Assembly (NCBI GenBank): GCA_934098745.1
Contig: CAKOPG010000008.1
Span: forward strand, 11,266-75,265
DNA: 64,000 nt
Source: an uncultured Bacilli bacterium
GTDB lineage: Bacteria > Bacillota_I > Bacilli_A > RF39 > UBA660
Reading direction: 5' to 3'
The notes under the pieces are model-generated. The model was given only the letters and a program-made list of their open reading frames with translations. It was not told where the DNA came from and did no database searches. Below are positions 18,531-27,976 of this stretch, piece by piece (position 1 is the stretch's first letter; the number at the start of each line of letters is the position of its first letter). The translations under genes were made by a program, and so were the position numbers.

Positions 18531-19693
18531 AAAAAATAGGAGTTATTACTTTTCATGATCCCATAAGTTACGGTGCTAACTTGCAATGTTTGGGATTACA
18601 ACTTTATTTAAGAAGTCTAGGTTATGACGTCAGAGTAATTGATTATTCTATGAATTCATATTTAGAATACAAAAACAAAAATAAAATTAAAAGGAATTTA
18701 ATAAGAATATATCATCTTGTTAAAAATCCTTTCAATTTTATAAAATATAGACTTAATGCCCAAAAAATATCTAGAGAAAAAGAAAAATATAAGAAAAATC
18801 TAAATATAAGGAATCTAAATTTTAAACAATTTCAAAAAGATAATTATATTTATTCTGAAAAAAAATATAACACTATATCTCAACTAAAGAATGATCCGCC
18901 AAAATATGATGTATATATATGCGGAAGTGATCAAATATGGAACCCCAATTTTTGTGAAATGGACGATAACTATTTTTTAAGTTTTGCACCTCAGGGAAAA
19001 AGAATTTCCTATGCCCCAAGTTTTGGTGTAAGTAGTATACCATTTTATGCCAAAGAAAAGTATAAAAAGAATTTATTAGGTATTGACTATTTATCAATAA
19101 GAGAACAAACAGGAGCTAAGATAATAAATAAATTAATTAAAAAAGAGGCCCAAATTGTTATAGACCCAACATTTTTAGTAAATAAAGATGAATGGTTTAA
19201 ACTTGCTGATAAATCTAATATTAAAACTCCCAAAAAATATATATTAACATATTTTATAGGTATTGATGAGTATATTGAAAATTATATTGCAATGATAAAA
19301 GAACAATTCAATGACATCGAAATTATTGATTTGATCTTTGACAAAACTTCATATGGACCATATGATTTTCTAAAGTTAATTAAAAATGCCGCATTCGTTT
19401 TTACAAATTCGTTTCATGGAGTTGCATTTTGTATTAACATGAATATACCATTTGCCGTTGGCAAAACACTTAAAGATAAATCAAAAAACAGTGCATTTTC
19501 CAGAATTGATGATTTATTAAATGATTTAGAACTACAATCAAGAATTTGCGATGAAAATACTCAAATTAATAAAGAATTTTTAAAATTGGACTATAAACCA
19601 ATCAATAAGAGACTTGAAAAAATTGTAGCTGACTCTAAAAAATTCTTAGAAGATTCCATTAAGAACATAGAAAAGAATAATAAAGAGTTATAA
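18527..19693 (+). CDS. Polysaccharide pyruvyl transferase family protein
   Basis: A 388-residue GT-B-like enzyme of the PS_pyruv_trans family (CsaB/WcaK relatives), which adds pyruvyl ketals to glycan sugars from phosphoenolpyruvate. Recognisable blocks are GVITFHDPISYGANLQCLGL at the N-terminus, YICGSDQIWNPNF (about 125), ISYAPSFGVSS (about 158), the strand VIDPTFLV and TNSFHGVAFCINM (about 295). It overlaps the F420-beta-like gene by 4 bp and ends a transcriptional block before wzx. Pyruvylation would give the polymer a negative charge. Confidence 0.88.
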   Translation: MKKIGVITFHDPISYGANLQCLGLQLYLRSLGYDVRVIDYSMNSYLEYKNKNKIKRNLIRIYHLVKNPFNFIKYRLNAQKISREKEKYKKNLNIRNLNFKQFQKDNYIYSEKKYNTISQLKNDPPKYDVYICGSDQIWNPNFCEMDDNYFLSFAPQGKRISYAPSFGVSSIPFYAKEKYKKNLLGIDYLSIREQTGAKIINKLIKKEAQIVIDPTFLVNKDEWFKLADKSNIKTPKKYILTYFIGIDEYIENYIAMIKEQFNDIEIIDLIFDKTSYGPYDFLKLIKNAAFVFTNSFHGVAFCINMNIPFAVGKTLKDKSKNSAFSRIDDLLNDLELQSRICDENTQINKEFLKLDYKPINKRLEKIVADSKKFLEDSIKNIEKNNKEL

Positions 19694-19735
19694 TTATATT
19701 AGTCACAACAGAAATTATGAGAAGGAGGACTATAA

Positions 19736-21166
19736 ATGAGCCAAGAACATAAAGAATCAAGAGAACTAGTTAATAATACTTTAATTTTCGGCTTTGGTAC
19801 TGTCGTATCTAAAGTAATAATGTTTATTCTTCTACCAATATATACTATTTATTTATCAAAATCAGAACTTGGTGAAGGAGAACTGGTTGTAAATTTTATG
19901 AATTTAATATATCCGATTGCAACAATAAATATTATTAGTGCATTATTAAGATACAGTATGGATGAATTAGTTTCTCCCAAAAAAGTTTTACAAAATACAA
20001 TTATTGTTACAATTTTAGGCATTATAATAGCCTCAATATTAATTTTTATCATCAATATTAATAGTTCTATTTCCAATTGGAAAATATATTTATGCTCTTT
20101 ATTGTTATGTTATTCAATTACTCAAATTTTCTCAGTTTTTTCTAAGGCTTTAAATAAAATAAAAGAATTTGCTATTGGTAATATTTTATATACAATGATG
20201 CTCTTGGTCTTAACATTTGTTTTTCTTGTAATTTTTAACTTGAAGACCTCTGGCTATTTATTAGCAATAATAATATCTAATATAATAACTTTTATTTATT
20301 TTTTCTTCAAACTTGATTTAAAAAAGTATATTACGTTTGAGAAAATAGATAAGAAATTATTAATTGAAATGGTGTGTTTTTCCATACCATTAATCATTAA
20401 TTCTATATCATGGTGGCTTACTACCTTTTGCGATAGGTTTGTTATTGAACAATATTTAGGAACCGCTGCCGTTGGTCTATATTCAGTTTCTTCAAAAATT
20501 CCAACTATTGTTTCAACCATAGCAGCTATTTTTATGCAAGCATGGGTATTATCAGCTATTAAGGCTTACCAAAATAATAAAAATTATTTTTTTGACGATA
20601 TATTTAAAAAGTTCAGTGTTTTGTTTTTAACTTGGGCAGCAATTATAATAGCCATTTCAAAAATATTGATGTCTATTCTCATAGGTTCAAGCTTTAGTAG
20701 TAGTTTTGAATTTGTACCATATTTAATATGCGCATCTATTTTTATGGGATTTGGAAACTTTTTTGCAGCATTATATACATCTGCCAAAAAAAATACATCA
20801 ATTATGCTTACAACTATAATTGGTGCTCTAATTAATATCATTTTAAACTTTATGCTTATTCCTAAAATAGGCATTCAAGGTGCCGTATATGCTACAATGA
20901 TATCCCAAATTATTGTCATGGCATATAGAATGATTGACTCTAGAAGATTTATCAAATTTAAACTCAATCTTCTAAGATTACTATTAGTTTTTTCATTGAT
21001 AGTCTTAGAGTCCTACGTTGTAATAAATCCTAATTATTATTACTTTGGATTTGTTATAATGATTATAGTTATAACTATTTACCATAAAGATTTAATAAAT
21101 TTAGCAAAATTTGGAAAAGAATATATTAAAGGAGTATTAAGAAATGTTAAAAAAAGTAAGAATTAG
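19736..21166 (+). CDS. Wzx-type oligosaccharide flippase
   Basis: A 476-residue MOP-superfamily flippase with 12-14 predicted membrane helices. It starts with LVNNTLIFGFGTVVSKVIMFILLPIYT, typical of Wzx/RfbX proteins. It moves undecaprenyl-linked repeat units to the outer face of the membrane, where the next gene product would polymerise them. The start has a strong AGAAGGAGG site about 8 bases upstream. It overlaps wzy by 23 bp. Confidence 0.9.
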   Translation: MSQEHKESRELVNNTLIFGFGTVVSKVIMFILLPIYTIYLSKSELGEGELVVNFMNLIYPIATINIISALLRYSMDELVSPKKVLQNTIIVTILGIIIASILIFIININSSISNWKIYLCSLLLCYSITQIFSVFSKALNKIKEFAIGNILYTMMLLVLTFVFLVIFNLKTSGYLLAIIISNIITFIYFFFKLDLKKYITFEKIDKKLLIEMVCFSIPLIINSISWWLTTFCDRFVIEQYLGTAAVGLYSVSSKIPTIVSTIAAIFMQAWVLSAIKAYQNNKNYFFDDIFKKFSVLFLTWAAIIIAISKILMSILIGSSFSSSFEFVPYLICASIFMGFGNFFAALYTSAKKNTSIMLTTIIGALINIILNFMLIPKIGIQGAVYATMISQIIVMAYRMIDSRRFIKFKLNLLRLLLVFSLIVLESYVVINPNYYYFGFVIMIIVITIYHKDLINLAKFGKEYIKGVLRNVKKSKN

Positions 21167-22529
21167 TAAGTCAAATGTTTTTTCTGCTATGATATGGTTG
21201 TTATTAATATCTATTGTAGCTATTTTCAATGAAAAATTACCAATTAGATCTAGCTTTATAGTAATTTCTTTTTTTGCATTTAATTTGCTTATTAGTTTTT
21301 TTCCTAAACAAATAAGATGTTCTCTTCCTATGATTATTTACAGAGCAACTGGTTTAATAAGATATATAGTTATTCCTATTATAATGGTCCAACAAAATAT
21401 CTCTCTATCATATACCCCAGAAATAAAGTTATTAATGACGTTAGAATTATTAGGAATATTAACTGGAACACTATTTTTTCATAGAAAGAAAAACATCAAT
21501 CATATTATTGAATCCAATACTTTAAAAAACAGCATTGATACCAAATTAAAACTTGGGCTTCCTGCTTTAGCCATAATGCTTATCGGCGCTATATTAATTA
21601 TTTATAACAGAAGTTATATAGAGAGATATTTGATGATTGGGGCTTCCAAAAGTGCAACCGTTGATACCTACGGAGGAATTGCTGTTTTACTTGCTTGTTT
21701 CTTCTTGCTATCTTATATTGGATGTTTAAAATTTATAAAAAATAAAATTAAAATTTCTGACACATTTAAAGTGACTTTGTCTGTATTAATTAGTGTTATT
21801 TACATTATTGGTTCTTCAATTACTGAAAATAATGTATCTAGATGGAGTATGCTGATTTCTGGAATTATTGCTTATATGTATATGACAAGATTGTACCCTA
21901 AACATACAAAAAAATTAATGGTTCTTTTGGTAGTGGTTGTTTTGTTCTCAGTAACATTTGCTTCAACTATGAAATTCACTTGGAATGATAATTATAGTAC
22001 ATTAAGTGGAACAATTGAAGAACAGCTTAGATTTAAAACCTTAAATGCATATTTTTCTGGCCCTCAGAACATGCAAGTTGCTTTAGATTTAAAAAATGAA
22101 TTAGATGATTCCAATATATCTAAATTGGATATATTTATATCTGATACTTTTGGTAATTTTCCAGTATTAAATAGATTTTTAAGCAACACTGCACATCAAT
22201 CTTCAATACTATTTAATTATAAGTACTATAATTCATCTATCGCTACTGATCAAATAATACCATATTCTTGCCAGTTATATAATGTTTTCTGGATATTCTT
22301 TGTAATATTAGAAATTATTCAAGTTTATCTATCTTATTATTATTATTTTCTTTGCAAAGAGAACAATAACTTTTTAAATATCTTTTGTTGTATATATATG
22401 TCATTCTTTTTATCTTTAGTCAATTGTGTTAATTATTCTATTGTAATGCAATCATTATGGATACACGTTCTACCAATTTATATAATTTATAAAATTAATA
22501 ACAAAACTATTATTAAACAGTCTTCTTAA
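21144..22529 (+). CDS. Wzy-type O-antigen/exopolysaccharide polymerase
   Basis: 461 residues with about 11-12 hydrophobic segments and a large extracytoplasmic loop (about 270-380). This is the layout of Wzy polymerases, which are recognised by topology more than by sequence. ENNVSRWSMLISGIIAY in the middle resembles the arginine-bearing catalytic loop of this class. It overlaps the flippase gene, and its ATG (21144) follows AAAGGAG. The assignment rests on topology and position. Confidence 0.78.
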   Translation: MLKKVRISKSNVFSAMIWLLLISIVAIFNEKLPIRSSFIVISFFAFNLLISFFPKQIRCSLPMIIYRATGLIRYIVIPIIMVQQNISLSYTPEIKLLMTLELLGILTGTLFFHRKKNINHIIESNTLKNSIDTKLKLGLPALAIMLIGAILIIYNRSYIERYLMIGASKSATVDTYGGIAVLLACFFLLSYIGCLKFIKNKIKISDTFKVTLSVLISVIYIIGSSITENNVSRWSMLISGIIAYMYMTRLYPKHTKKLMVLLVVVVLFSVTFASTMKFTWNDNYSTLSGTIEEQLRFKTLNAYFSGPQNMQVALDLKNELDDSNISKLDIFISDTFGNFPVLNRFLSNTAHQSSILFNYKYYNSSIATDQIIPYSCQLYNVFWIFFVILEIIQVYLSYYYYFLCKENNNFLNIFCCIYMSFFLSLVNCVNYSIVMQSLWIHVLPIYIIYKINNKTIIKQSS

Positions 22530-22565
22530 AGAGATACAACCTGAAAGAGAAAAATAATTTATTAT

Positions 22566-22632
22566 AAGTTTTCATGACTATGTATGTCTTGAAGACTAGC
22601 CTCGAGATGAGGCAGGAAAGGAATAAAACTTA
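22566..22632 (+). ncRNA. Possible structured RNA element ahead of the GT2 gene
   Basis: An outer stem TAAGTTTT/AAAACTTA (22565-22572 with 22625-22632) encloses two hairpins, GTC-TTGAA-GAC near 22586-22596 and GCCTC-GAGAT-GAGGC at 22599-22613, giving a three-way junction. The element is more GC-rich than its surroundings and fills the largest gap in the operon (105 bp). The binding site AGGAAAGGA (22613-22621) lies inside it, so it may control translation of the next gene. No known RNA class is recognised. Confidence 0.45.
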
Positions 22633-22634
22633 AA

Positions 22635-23438
22635 ATGAAAAAACCTTTAGTATCAGTTATAATGGCTGAATATAATACTGATGTTGAATTATTGAAAGAT
22701 AGTATAAATTCTATTATTAATCAAACATATAGCAATTTAGAATTAATTTTAATTGATGATTGTGGAAAAAATTCGAGTTTGTTAGATAAGATAGTTGCTG
22801 ATGTTAACGATAAAAGAGTCAAACTATATAAAAACAAAGTAAATAAAGGACTAACATATTCCCTTAATAGGGCCATTGACCTTTCTCGTGGAGAATATAT
22901 AGCTAGAATGGATACTGATGATTTTTCATATCCAAACAGAATTGAAGAAGAAATGGCGTTCTTTATAGAACATCCAGAATATGACTTAATAGGCTCAAGA
23001 TGTGATTTTTATGATGGCAAAGAAATTTGGGGTGAAAGCAAAGATCATGGAGAGGTTACTAGAGAAAAATTATTAAATGGCTGTCCACTAGTTCATCCTA
23101 GTGTTATCTATAGAAAAAGTTCAATAAAAGAAATTGGATGCTATAAAGATTATAAAAGAAGTGAAGATTATGCCACTTGGATAACTTTATTTGTTAATAA
23201 GCATCGAATGTTTGTAATTGATAAAAAATTAATTAGATATCATTTATCAATAGAAGATTACCAAAAAAGAACTCTAAAAACCAGAAAACAATTTTTCAAT
23301 GTTTTAAAAAATGAATACTTGCAATTAAATCCTAAAAAGATTGATATTATTAAAATTAAATTGAAAACAGTGATAGCAGGTACAATTCCTTGGAAATTAA
23401 TGTTTGCTTATCATAAAAAAGTATTTAAAATTAAATAA
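22635..23438 (+). CDS. Glycosyltransferase family 2
   Basis: A 267-residue GT-A enzyme. The N-terminus is PLVSVIMAEYNTDVELLKDSINSI, the nucleotide-binding strand LILIDDCGK, then GLTYSLNRAIDLSRGEYIARMDTDDF with the DxD-type metal site (about 93-97) and the acceptor-side block SEDYATWI (about 178). It adds a sugar to the growing repeat unit in the cytoplasm. The start is separated from its purine-rich binding site by about 13 bases, and the site lies in the possible RNA structure described at 22566. Confidence 0.9.
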   Translation: MKKPLVSVIMAEYNTDVELLKDSINSIINQTYSNLELILIDDCGKNSSLLDKIVADVNDKRVKLYKNKVNKGLTYSLNRAIDLSRGEYIARMDTDDFSYPNRIEEEMAFFIEHPEYDLIGSRCDFYDGKEIWGESKDHGEVTREKLLNGCPLVHPSVIYRKSSIKEIGCYKDYKRSEDYATWITLFVNKHRMFVIDKKLIRYHLSIEDYQKRTLKTRKQFFNVLKNEYLQLNPKKIDIIKIKLKTVIAGTIPWKLMFAYHKKVFKIK

Positions 23439-23637
23439 TATCTTTTTATTAATAATTACTTTATATAATAATAAATTAGTGGCATCAACAATATTAATTT
23501 TACTTTTTTCTACAAGCATATACTATATAAACAATACATTTTTAAATATAATCAATCTAATTATAATAATTTGCTATTCTGTCTTTCTAAATAAAAATAC
23601 AGTAGTAAAATTATATCATAGTATATTTAATAAATAA
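23404..23637 (+). CDS. Doubtful small hydrophobic ORF
   Basis: A 77-codon frame with two hydrophobic stretches, beginning with TTG inside the 3' end of the GT2 gene and without a good ribosome binding site. It could be a small membrane protein, or a degraded extension of the GT2 gene in another frame. AT-rich DNA easily gives such frames by chance, so this is a weak call. Confidence 0.25.
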   Translation: MLIIKKYLKLNNIFLLIITLYNNKLVASTILILLFSTSIYYINNTFLNIINLIIIICYSVFLNKNTVVKLYHSIFNK

Positions 23638-23669
23638 TATAAAAACATACAGGAGAATTATATTGAAAT

Positions 23670-24080
23670 ATGAAAAATAAACCATCAACAATCCTCATGC
23701 TCCTCTGGATGCTTCTAATCTTTACTATGTCATCCTTTGATGCTACTGAGTCAGCTAACCAATCTAATTTTATTGTAAACATAATTACAAATATTTTTAA
23801 AATAGAAAACATTGAAGTACTAAGCTTTATAATTAGAAAACTAGCACATTTTACTGAGTATCTAATCTTAGGAGTACTAGTAATAAATATGTTTACCAAA
23901 AATAACCTTTCTAAAACATATTTATTATCTATAATATTATGTGTTATATATGCTACTAGTGATGAAATACATCAATTATTCATACCAGGAAGAGTTTGTC
24001 AAATAAAAGATATCTTAATTGATAGTGTAGGTTCTATTACTGGTATCTATCTATATAAATTATTAATAAAAAGAAAATAA
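23670..24080 (+). CDS. VanZ family membrane protein
   Basis: A 136-residue protein with four membrane helices and the VanZ family core: RKLAHFTEYLILGVL (about 60) and YATSDEIHQLFIPGRVCQIKD (about 92-112), followed by a last helix beginning DSVGSITG. VanZ-like proteins are common beside polysaccharide loci; VanZ itself gives low-level teicoplanin resistance, but the biochemical role is unknown. AGGAG at 23651 is rather far (14 nt) from the ATG. It is the last gene of the polysaccharide block. Confidence 0.87.
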   Translation: MKNKPSTILMLLWMLLIFTMSSFDATESANQSNFIVNIITNIFKIENIEVLSFIIRKLAHFTEYLILGVLVINMFTKNNLSKTYLLSIILCVIYATSDEIHQLFIPGRVCQIKDILIDSVGSITGIYLYKLLIKRK

Positions 24081-24082
24081 TA

Positions 24083-24210
24083 GTTCTTTGTCAAATAGTG
24101 GGTATAACCCAAAATAGTGCTAAAGAAATTTGAATAAGTAAGTGCTAATTTGCCCTTACTTTTTTTACAAATAGAAATTAGTGAACATTTTATTTATACC
24201 CACTAAATAT
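24083..24210. mobile_element. MITE-like or IS-end remnant
   Basis: Imperfect inverted repeats AAATAGTGGGTATAA (24093-24107) and its complement (24194-24208), 14 of 15 matching, bracket about 85 bp without coding capacity. The left end reads TTCTTTGTCAAATAGTG, which resembles the terminal sequence of ISL3-family elements. There is no transposase. It is most likely a small non-autonomous remnant; the ISL3 link is from memory of such ends. Confidence 0.45.
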
Positions 24211-24387
24211 TATAAAATCATTATTTTTAAAATTCTAATATAATGCCGGTTATAAAGAACTGCATAGCAGAAAAACAATCAATAACAAAACTAATAAACA
24301 AATATCAACAATAAGCCTTCTTCTGTTATAAAACAATTATTCAAACATATAAATCTTCCATATACTATCCTAGAGGTAAGTGATATT
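24211..24387. other. Intergenic stretch with a possible sporulation-type -10
   Basis: No reading frame. CATATACTA at 24359-24367 fits the CATANNNTA -10 pattern of sigma-K promoters, but no convincing AC at -35 was found at the right distance. The next gene has AGAGGTAAGTGAT as its binding site. Confidence 0.35.
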
Positions 24388-26262
24388 ATGGATATAATTA
24401 ATAACAAAAAAGTTATCGTATATAATTCTCAAGAATTAAAAGAAGCTTTAGAAAATGATAATAACTATAACTACATATATCTAGGTAGTAATATAACTTT
24501 AGATAGCGGTATAACCATTAATAATAATAAAGAAAAAGTAACTATATGTGGGACCTACCTTAATAATAGATATACCTTAACTGGTATCAATAGCAGTGAA
24601 GAAACTGATACTATTAATGTCAGTATCAATAATAAAGAAATATATATAAAAAGTATCAACATCGACTATACCAATATATATGGGGTTATAAATGTCCCAG
24701 CCGATACTACTTATTCCGGAATAATCGTTACATATAATGACATTGCTTTTAATGGTACCCAATTATCTTTTAATCCTTATGGGACTACCAAAATAATAGA
24801 TTCTATTATTACTATAGAAGATAAAAATGAGGTATCAGCTCAAGAAGTATGCGAATCAGACAGTGTTATAATTGGCGGAACAACCATCATAAGTAGTAAT
24901 GCCAAGAATAACCCACTATTTCTTTTTAGAAATGATACGAGTAGTCCAAGAATAGTTTTTTTATGTAAAAGTGATATTAAATTGAGTACTACTTATAGAG
25001 AATTTATGTATGGTACGATTAAACTAAATTTTACTATCTTACACGATACGAATGTTTTACTAGTTACATATAATGGTTTTTCCGGCAACACAATATATGG
25101 AACTAATAATGTTTTAATAGATGAAAGAGCCGCTTTAACTTTCATTGAAAACAATCATCAAAGAATACCAATGTGGTCTATCTATGGAAATTTTACCATG
25201 AAAGAAAGTTCTAAGCTAGAATTAATTAACTCTTACGAAAATACTCCATCAGATAACTACAATATGCATTTTAAAGGTAATAATTGTAAATTGACCCTAG
25301 ATAATCCCGAATCTGTCGTAATATATACTAAAAATGCGAATGTAATATATACCAATAATACATTATCTTTTGATATAAAATGTCGAAGAATTAATATGTG
25401 GAATAATTCAACTGCATTATCCAGTGCCGGTAATATAACTAATCTTCCGGATTATTATTGGTATAAAGAAACAGGTTTAGTAAGATTTGAAGGCATTATT
25501 TCATCAAGCTTAACAGCTATTACTAATCATAACTTAACCAAAGATGAACTTAGTAAATTATCAGATATAGGTAATTTTTCTTTTCAATCACGAAAGCAAT
25601 TTTCTATTGGTGGTATTACCACTAACGTCCATCAAATCGATAGTACTAAAAATACAATAAGTGGCCACACTACCGCAAATTGTGATGTTTTAATTAAATA
25701 TAGTGATGTTGAAACAACGATTACATCCGATAGTGATGGATTATTTGAATATAATCTTACTAACAGTATTCCTGATAATACCGCCGTTTCCATAACAGTT
25801 AATCTTCCAGGTAGCTTTATTTATGAAACTAGATCATTAACAACCCCTTATAATGGCGAATTATCTTTACTTGATACCACCGCTATGTTTACCTTTTTTC
25901 TAGTTCCGATCTCATCTAATCCGCTTATTTTTCCTAAAGATAGAAGTTTAGAAATTAAAGTAGTCGATAGCCGGTTAACTAGTTCTAATTGGCGTCTTTA
26001 TGCTTATACTGACGGCCCTTTAACTTCCTCACTTGGATATACCTTAAATGATGCCTTAGTATTTAAAAAATTAAATAATGAAATAATCACTTTAAATGAA
26101 ACCCCACAATTAGTTTTCTCTGGTACCAGTACATCTGGTTTAGCAGAATTAACCAAAATTACTTGGTCTACCGACAAAGGCCCATTATTAAATCTTGATA
26201 ATAATTTTTTAGAAGCTAATGAAGAATATTTTGGTGTAATACATTTTACTTTAACTGAATAA
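24388..26262 (+). CDS. Surface-type protein: beta-helix region plus WxL-like C-terminal domain
   Basis: A 624-residue beta-rich protein without a signal peptide. The N-terminal 400 residues look like a right-handed beta-helix of the pectate-lyase-like adhesin type (repeated strands such as VTICGTYLNNRYTLTGI). About 410-480 is a small beta-sandwich (NTISGHTTANCDVLIKYSD). The C-terminus (about 500-624) resembles a WxL cell-wall-binding domain: LEIKVVDSRLTSSNWRLYA, then FGVIHFTLTE at the very end. The missing signal peptide is odd for a cell-wall protein. It would fit a protein put on the spore by the mother cell, given the collagen-like and transglutaminase-like neighbours; that is inference. 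Confidence 0.72.
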   Translation: MDIINNKKVIVYNSQELKEALENDNNYNYIYLGSNITLDSGITINNNKEKVTICGTYLNNRYTLTGINSSEETDTINVSINNKEIYIKSINIDYTNIYGVINVPADTTYSGIIVTYNDIAFNGTQLSFNPYGTTKIIDSIITIEDKNEVSAQEVCESDSVIIGGTTIISSNAKNNPLFLFRNDTSSPRIVFLCKSDIKLSTTYREFMYGTIKLNFTILHDTNVLLVTYNGFSGNTIYGTNNVLIDERAALTFIENNHQRIPMWSIYGNFTMKESSKLELINSYENTPSDNYNMHFKGNNCKLTLDNPESVVIYTKNANVIYTNNTLSFDIKCRRINMWNNSTALSSAGNITNLPDYYWYKETGLVRFEGIISSSLTAITNHNLTKDELSKLSDIGNFSFQSRKQFSIGGITTNVHQIDSTKNTISGHTTANCDVLIKYSDVETTITSDSDGLFEYNLTNSIPDNTAVSITVNLPGSFIYETRSLTTPYNGELSLLDTTAMFTFFLVPISSNPLIFPKDRSLEIKVVDSRLTSSNWRLYAYTDGPLTSSLGYTLNDALVFKKLNNEIITLNETPQLVFSGTSTSGLAELTKITWSTDKGPLLNLDNNFLEANEEYFGVIHFTLTE

Positions 26263-26405
26263 CCTTTACTTATCATAAAAAATTATGTTATACTAGTGAT
26301 AGATAATCAATATAACTACCAATAAAGAAGTATTATTTATAAACAATGCATTAGTATATATTAGATACTTAAAATAGTATATAATTCTATTAAGGAGGTA
26401 ATTTG

Positions 26406-27212
26406 ATGGAATATATAAGAAACAATGGTACTAAAGTCATCGTCGAAGGCGATAAAGTTCAATATGAAGGCGGAAAAATACGAAAAAATCCCATCGGTGC
26501 CAATTTTATCAACGGTGCCATTATTAGTGGTTATCTTTCTTCCTTCAATGGTTCATTTGAAGATGAATTAATAGGTATAGAAAGTGGTTTAGGTGATATT
26601 GTCAATACCAAAATAGGGAATATTAAAGAAGCTTATGTATTGCTGAAATCAAAAATTGTTGATATTAATAATTCCAATATTTATGAATTATCTCGTATAG
26701 TCTTAGAAACCGTAGATGAATTTTTTGGCGGATTTGCTAATACAGATGCCAGACATACTTATTATTATTCAGAAGATTTTGCTGAAAGTAAAGATAATAA
26801 AATATCTAATTTAAAAGGAACAGGAGCCGCAATGTGTGTTGAACGATCTGCTCTAGCTCAAAATTTATTACATTTTTTAGGAATAAATAGTTTCTTTAAA
26901 ACATCAGGTATCATAAGAAATAACAATAAAGAAGTCCATAGTTATAATCTAATAGAATTTGCTGGAAAATACTATATATTTGATACCTCAATACCAAATT
27001 TAATAGAAAATCAAATTAGTCCTTTAATAGCTGAGATAGATAAAGAAACCTTCACTTTATTAAGTTCCCCAATCTCAGATATGGGAGTATCAACTACTGT
27101 ATCTCATTATAATCCATACCGAGATATTGATGTAACTATTACATACGATAGTGGTAGAAAAAACCACGTAGAAGTTGCTTCTTTAGACAAAGTAAACAAA
27201 AAACATTTATAG
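26406..27212 (+). CDS. Transglutaminase-like superfamily protein
   Basis: A 268-residue soluble protein with a cysteine protease/transglutaminase-type triad: Cys in GTGAAMCVERSALAQNLL (about 145), His in KEVHSYNLIEF (about 180) and Asp in YYIFDTSIPN (about 193). There is no signal peptide. The start is ATG 26406 with AGGAGG at 26394-26399; a TTG three bases earlier is less well placed. A cross-linking or peptidase role on surface proteins is possible because it sits between a WxL-like protein and a collagen-like protein. Confidence 0.75.
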   Translation: MEYIRNNGTKVIVEGDKVQYEGGKIRKNPIGANFINGAIISGYLSSFNGSFEDELIGIESGLGDIVNTKIGNIKEAYVLLKSKIVDINNSNIYELSRIVLETVDEFFGGFANTDARHTYYYSEDFAESKDNKISNLKGTGAAMCVERSALAQNLLHFLGINSFFKTSGIIRNNNKEVHSYNLIEFAGKYYIFDTSIPNLIENQISPLIAEIDKETFTLLSSPISDMGVSTTVSHYNPYRDIDVTITYDSGRKNHVEVASLDKVNKKHL

Positions 27213-27379
27213 TTAATATTTAAAATGATTAATAAAGTTCCACTAAAAAGATTTTATCATTAGCTAGTAAAGCATACTTTTAGAGTATTTATTCTAACAA
27301 AATAATGTTTAATTCTAATTAAAAATGTGTTATATTAATAATAGGTGGTAAACACTACCATCAGTAAAGGAGCGTTTTT

Positions 27380-27853
27380 ATGAGAAAATCATTAGTAGTA
27401 TATTTTACTTGTTCTAAAGAAACCGAAAAAGTAGCTAAAAAAATTGCTGAAGTAGTAGATGGCGAACTTCACGAAATTATCCCTGAAGCAGCTTATACCG
27501 AGGAAGATCTTAATTGGCAGGACAAAAACAGTCGTAGTTCTGTAGAAATGGCAGATGAGTCTTCTCGTCCGGCTATTAAAAATAAAATAGACAATATAAC
27601 TGATTATGATACCATATATCTAGGCTTTCCAATTTGGTGGTACGTAGCTCCAAGAATTATCAACACTTTCTTAGAAAGTTATAATTTTGCCAATACAAAA
27701 ATTATCTTGTTCTGTACCTCTGGTGGAAGTAGTTTAGATAATGCTTATTCATCTCTTAAAAAGGAATACCATTATAATTTCCTTAAAGGAGACAGATTTT
27801 CTCCAAGCATTTCCAAAGAAGAACTACAAAATAAGTTAAATAATATACAATAG
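27380..27853 (+). CDS. Flavodoxin
   Basis: A 157-residue FMN-binding electron carrier. The N-terminal strand and phosphate loop are altered from the classical form but recognisable (VVYFTCSKETEKVAKKIAE). YDTIYLGFPIWWYVAPRIINTFLE (about 88) and the loop FCTSGGSSLDNAY (about 115) are typical of the YqcA/flavodoxin_4 group, whose members often act on quinones or in redox supply. The start has AAAGGAGCG 6 bases upstream. It has its own terminator and so is probably monocistronic. Confidence 0.9.
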   Translation: MRKSLVVYFTCSKETEKVAKKIAEVVDGELHEIIPEAAYTEEDLNWQDKNSRSSVEMADESSRPAIKNKIDNITDYDTIYLGFPIWWYVAPRIINTFLESYNFANTKIILFCTSGGSSLDNAYSSLKKEYHYNFLKGDRFSPSISKEELQNKLNNIQ

Positions 27854-27881
27854 TAGATTTTTATCTACTATTTTCTTTTGC
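27849..27881 (+). terminator. Rho-independent terminator of the flavodoxin gene
   Basis: Perfect 10-bp stem AATAGTAGAT/ATCTACTATT (27849-27858 with 27863-27872), including the stop codon, then TTCTTTT. Confidence 0.87.
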
Positions 27882-27976
27882 CAATTAATGATCATCTAAA
27901 AATCAAGCCTTAATGTAATATATTAGTTTATGCAATATACCATCTTTTTCATATCTTATTATAGGGAGGTCACTTT

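Noticed and set aside
22566..22632. Assignment of the structured element as EAR RNA.
   Set aside because: Only the operon context agrees; I could not match the conserved EAR sequence, so it is listed without a class.
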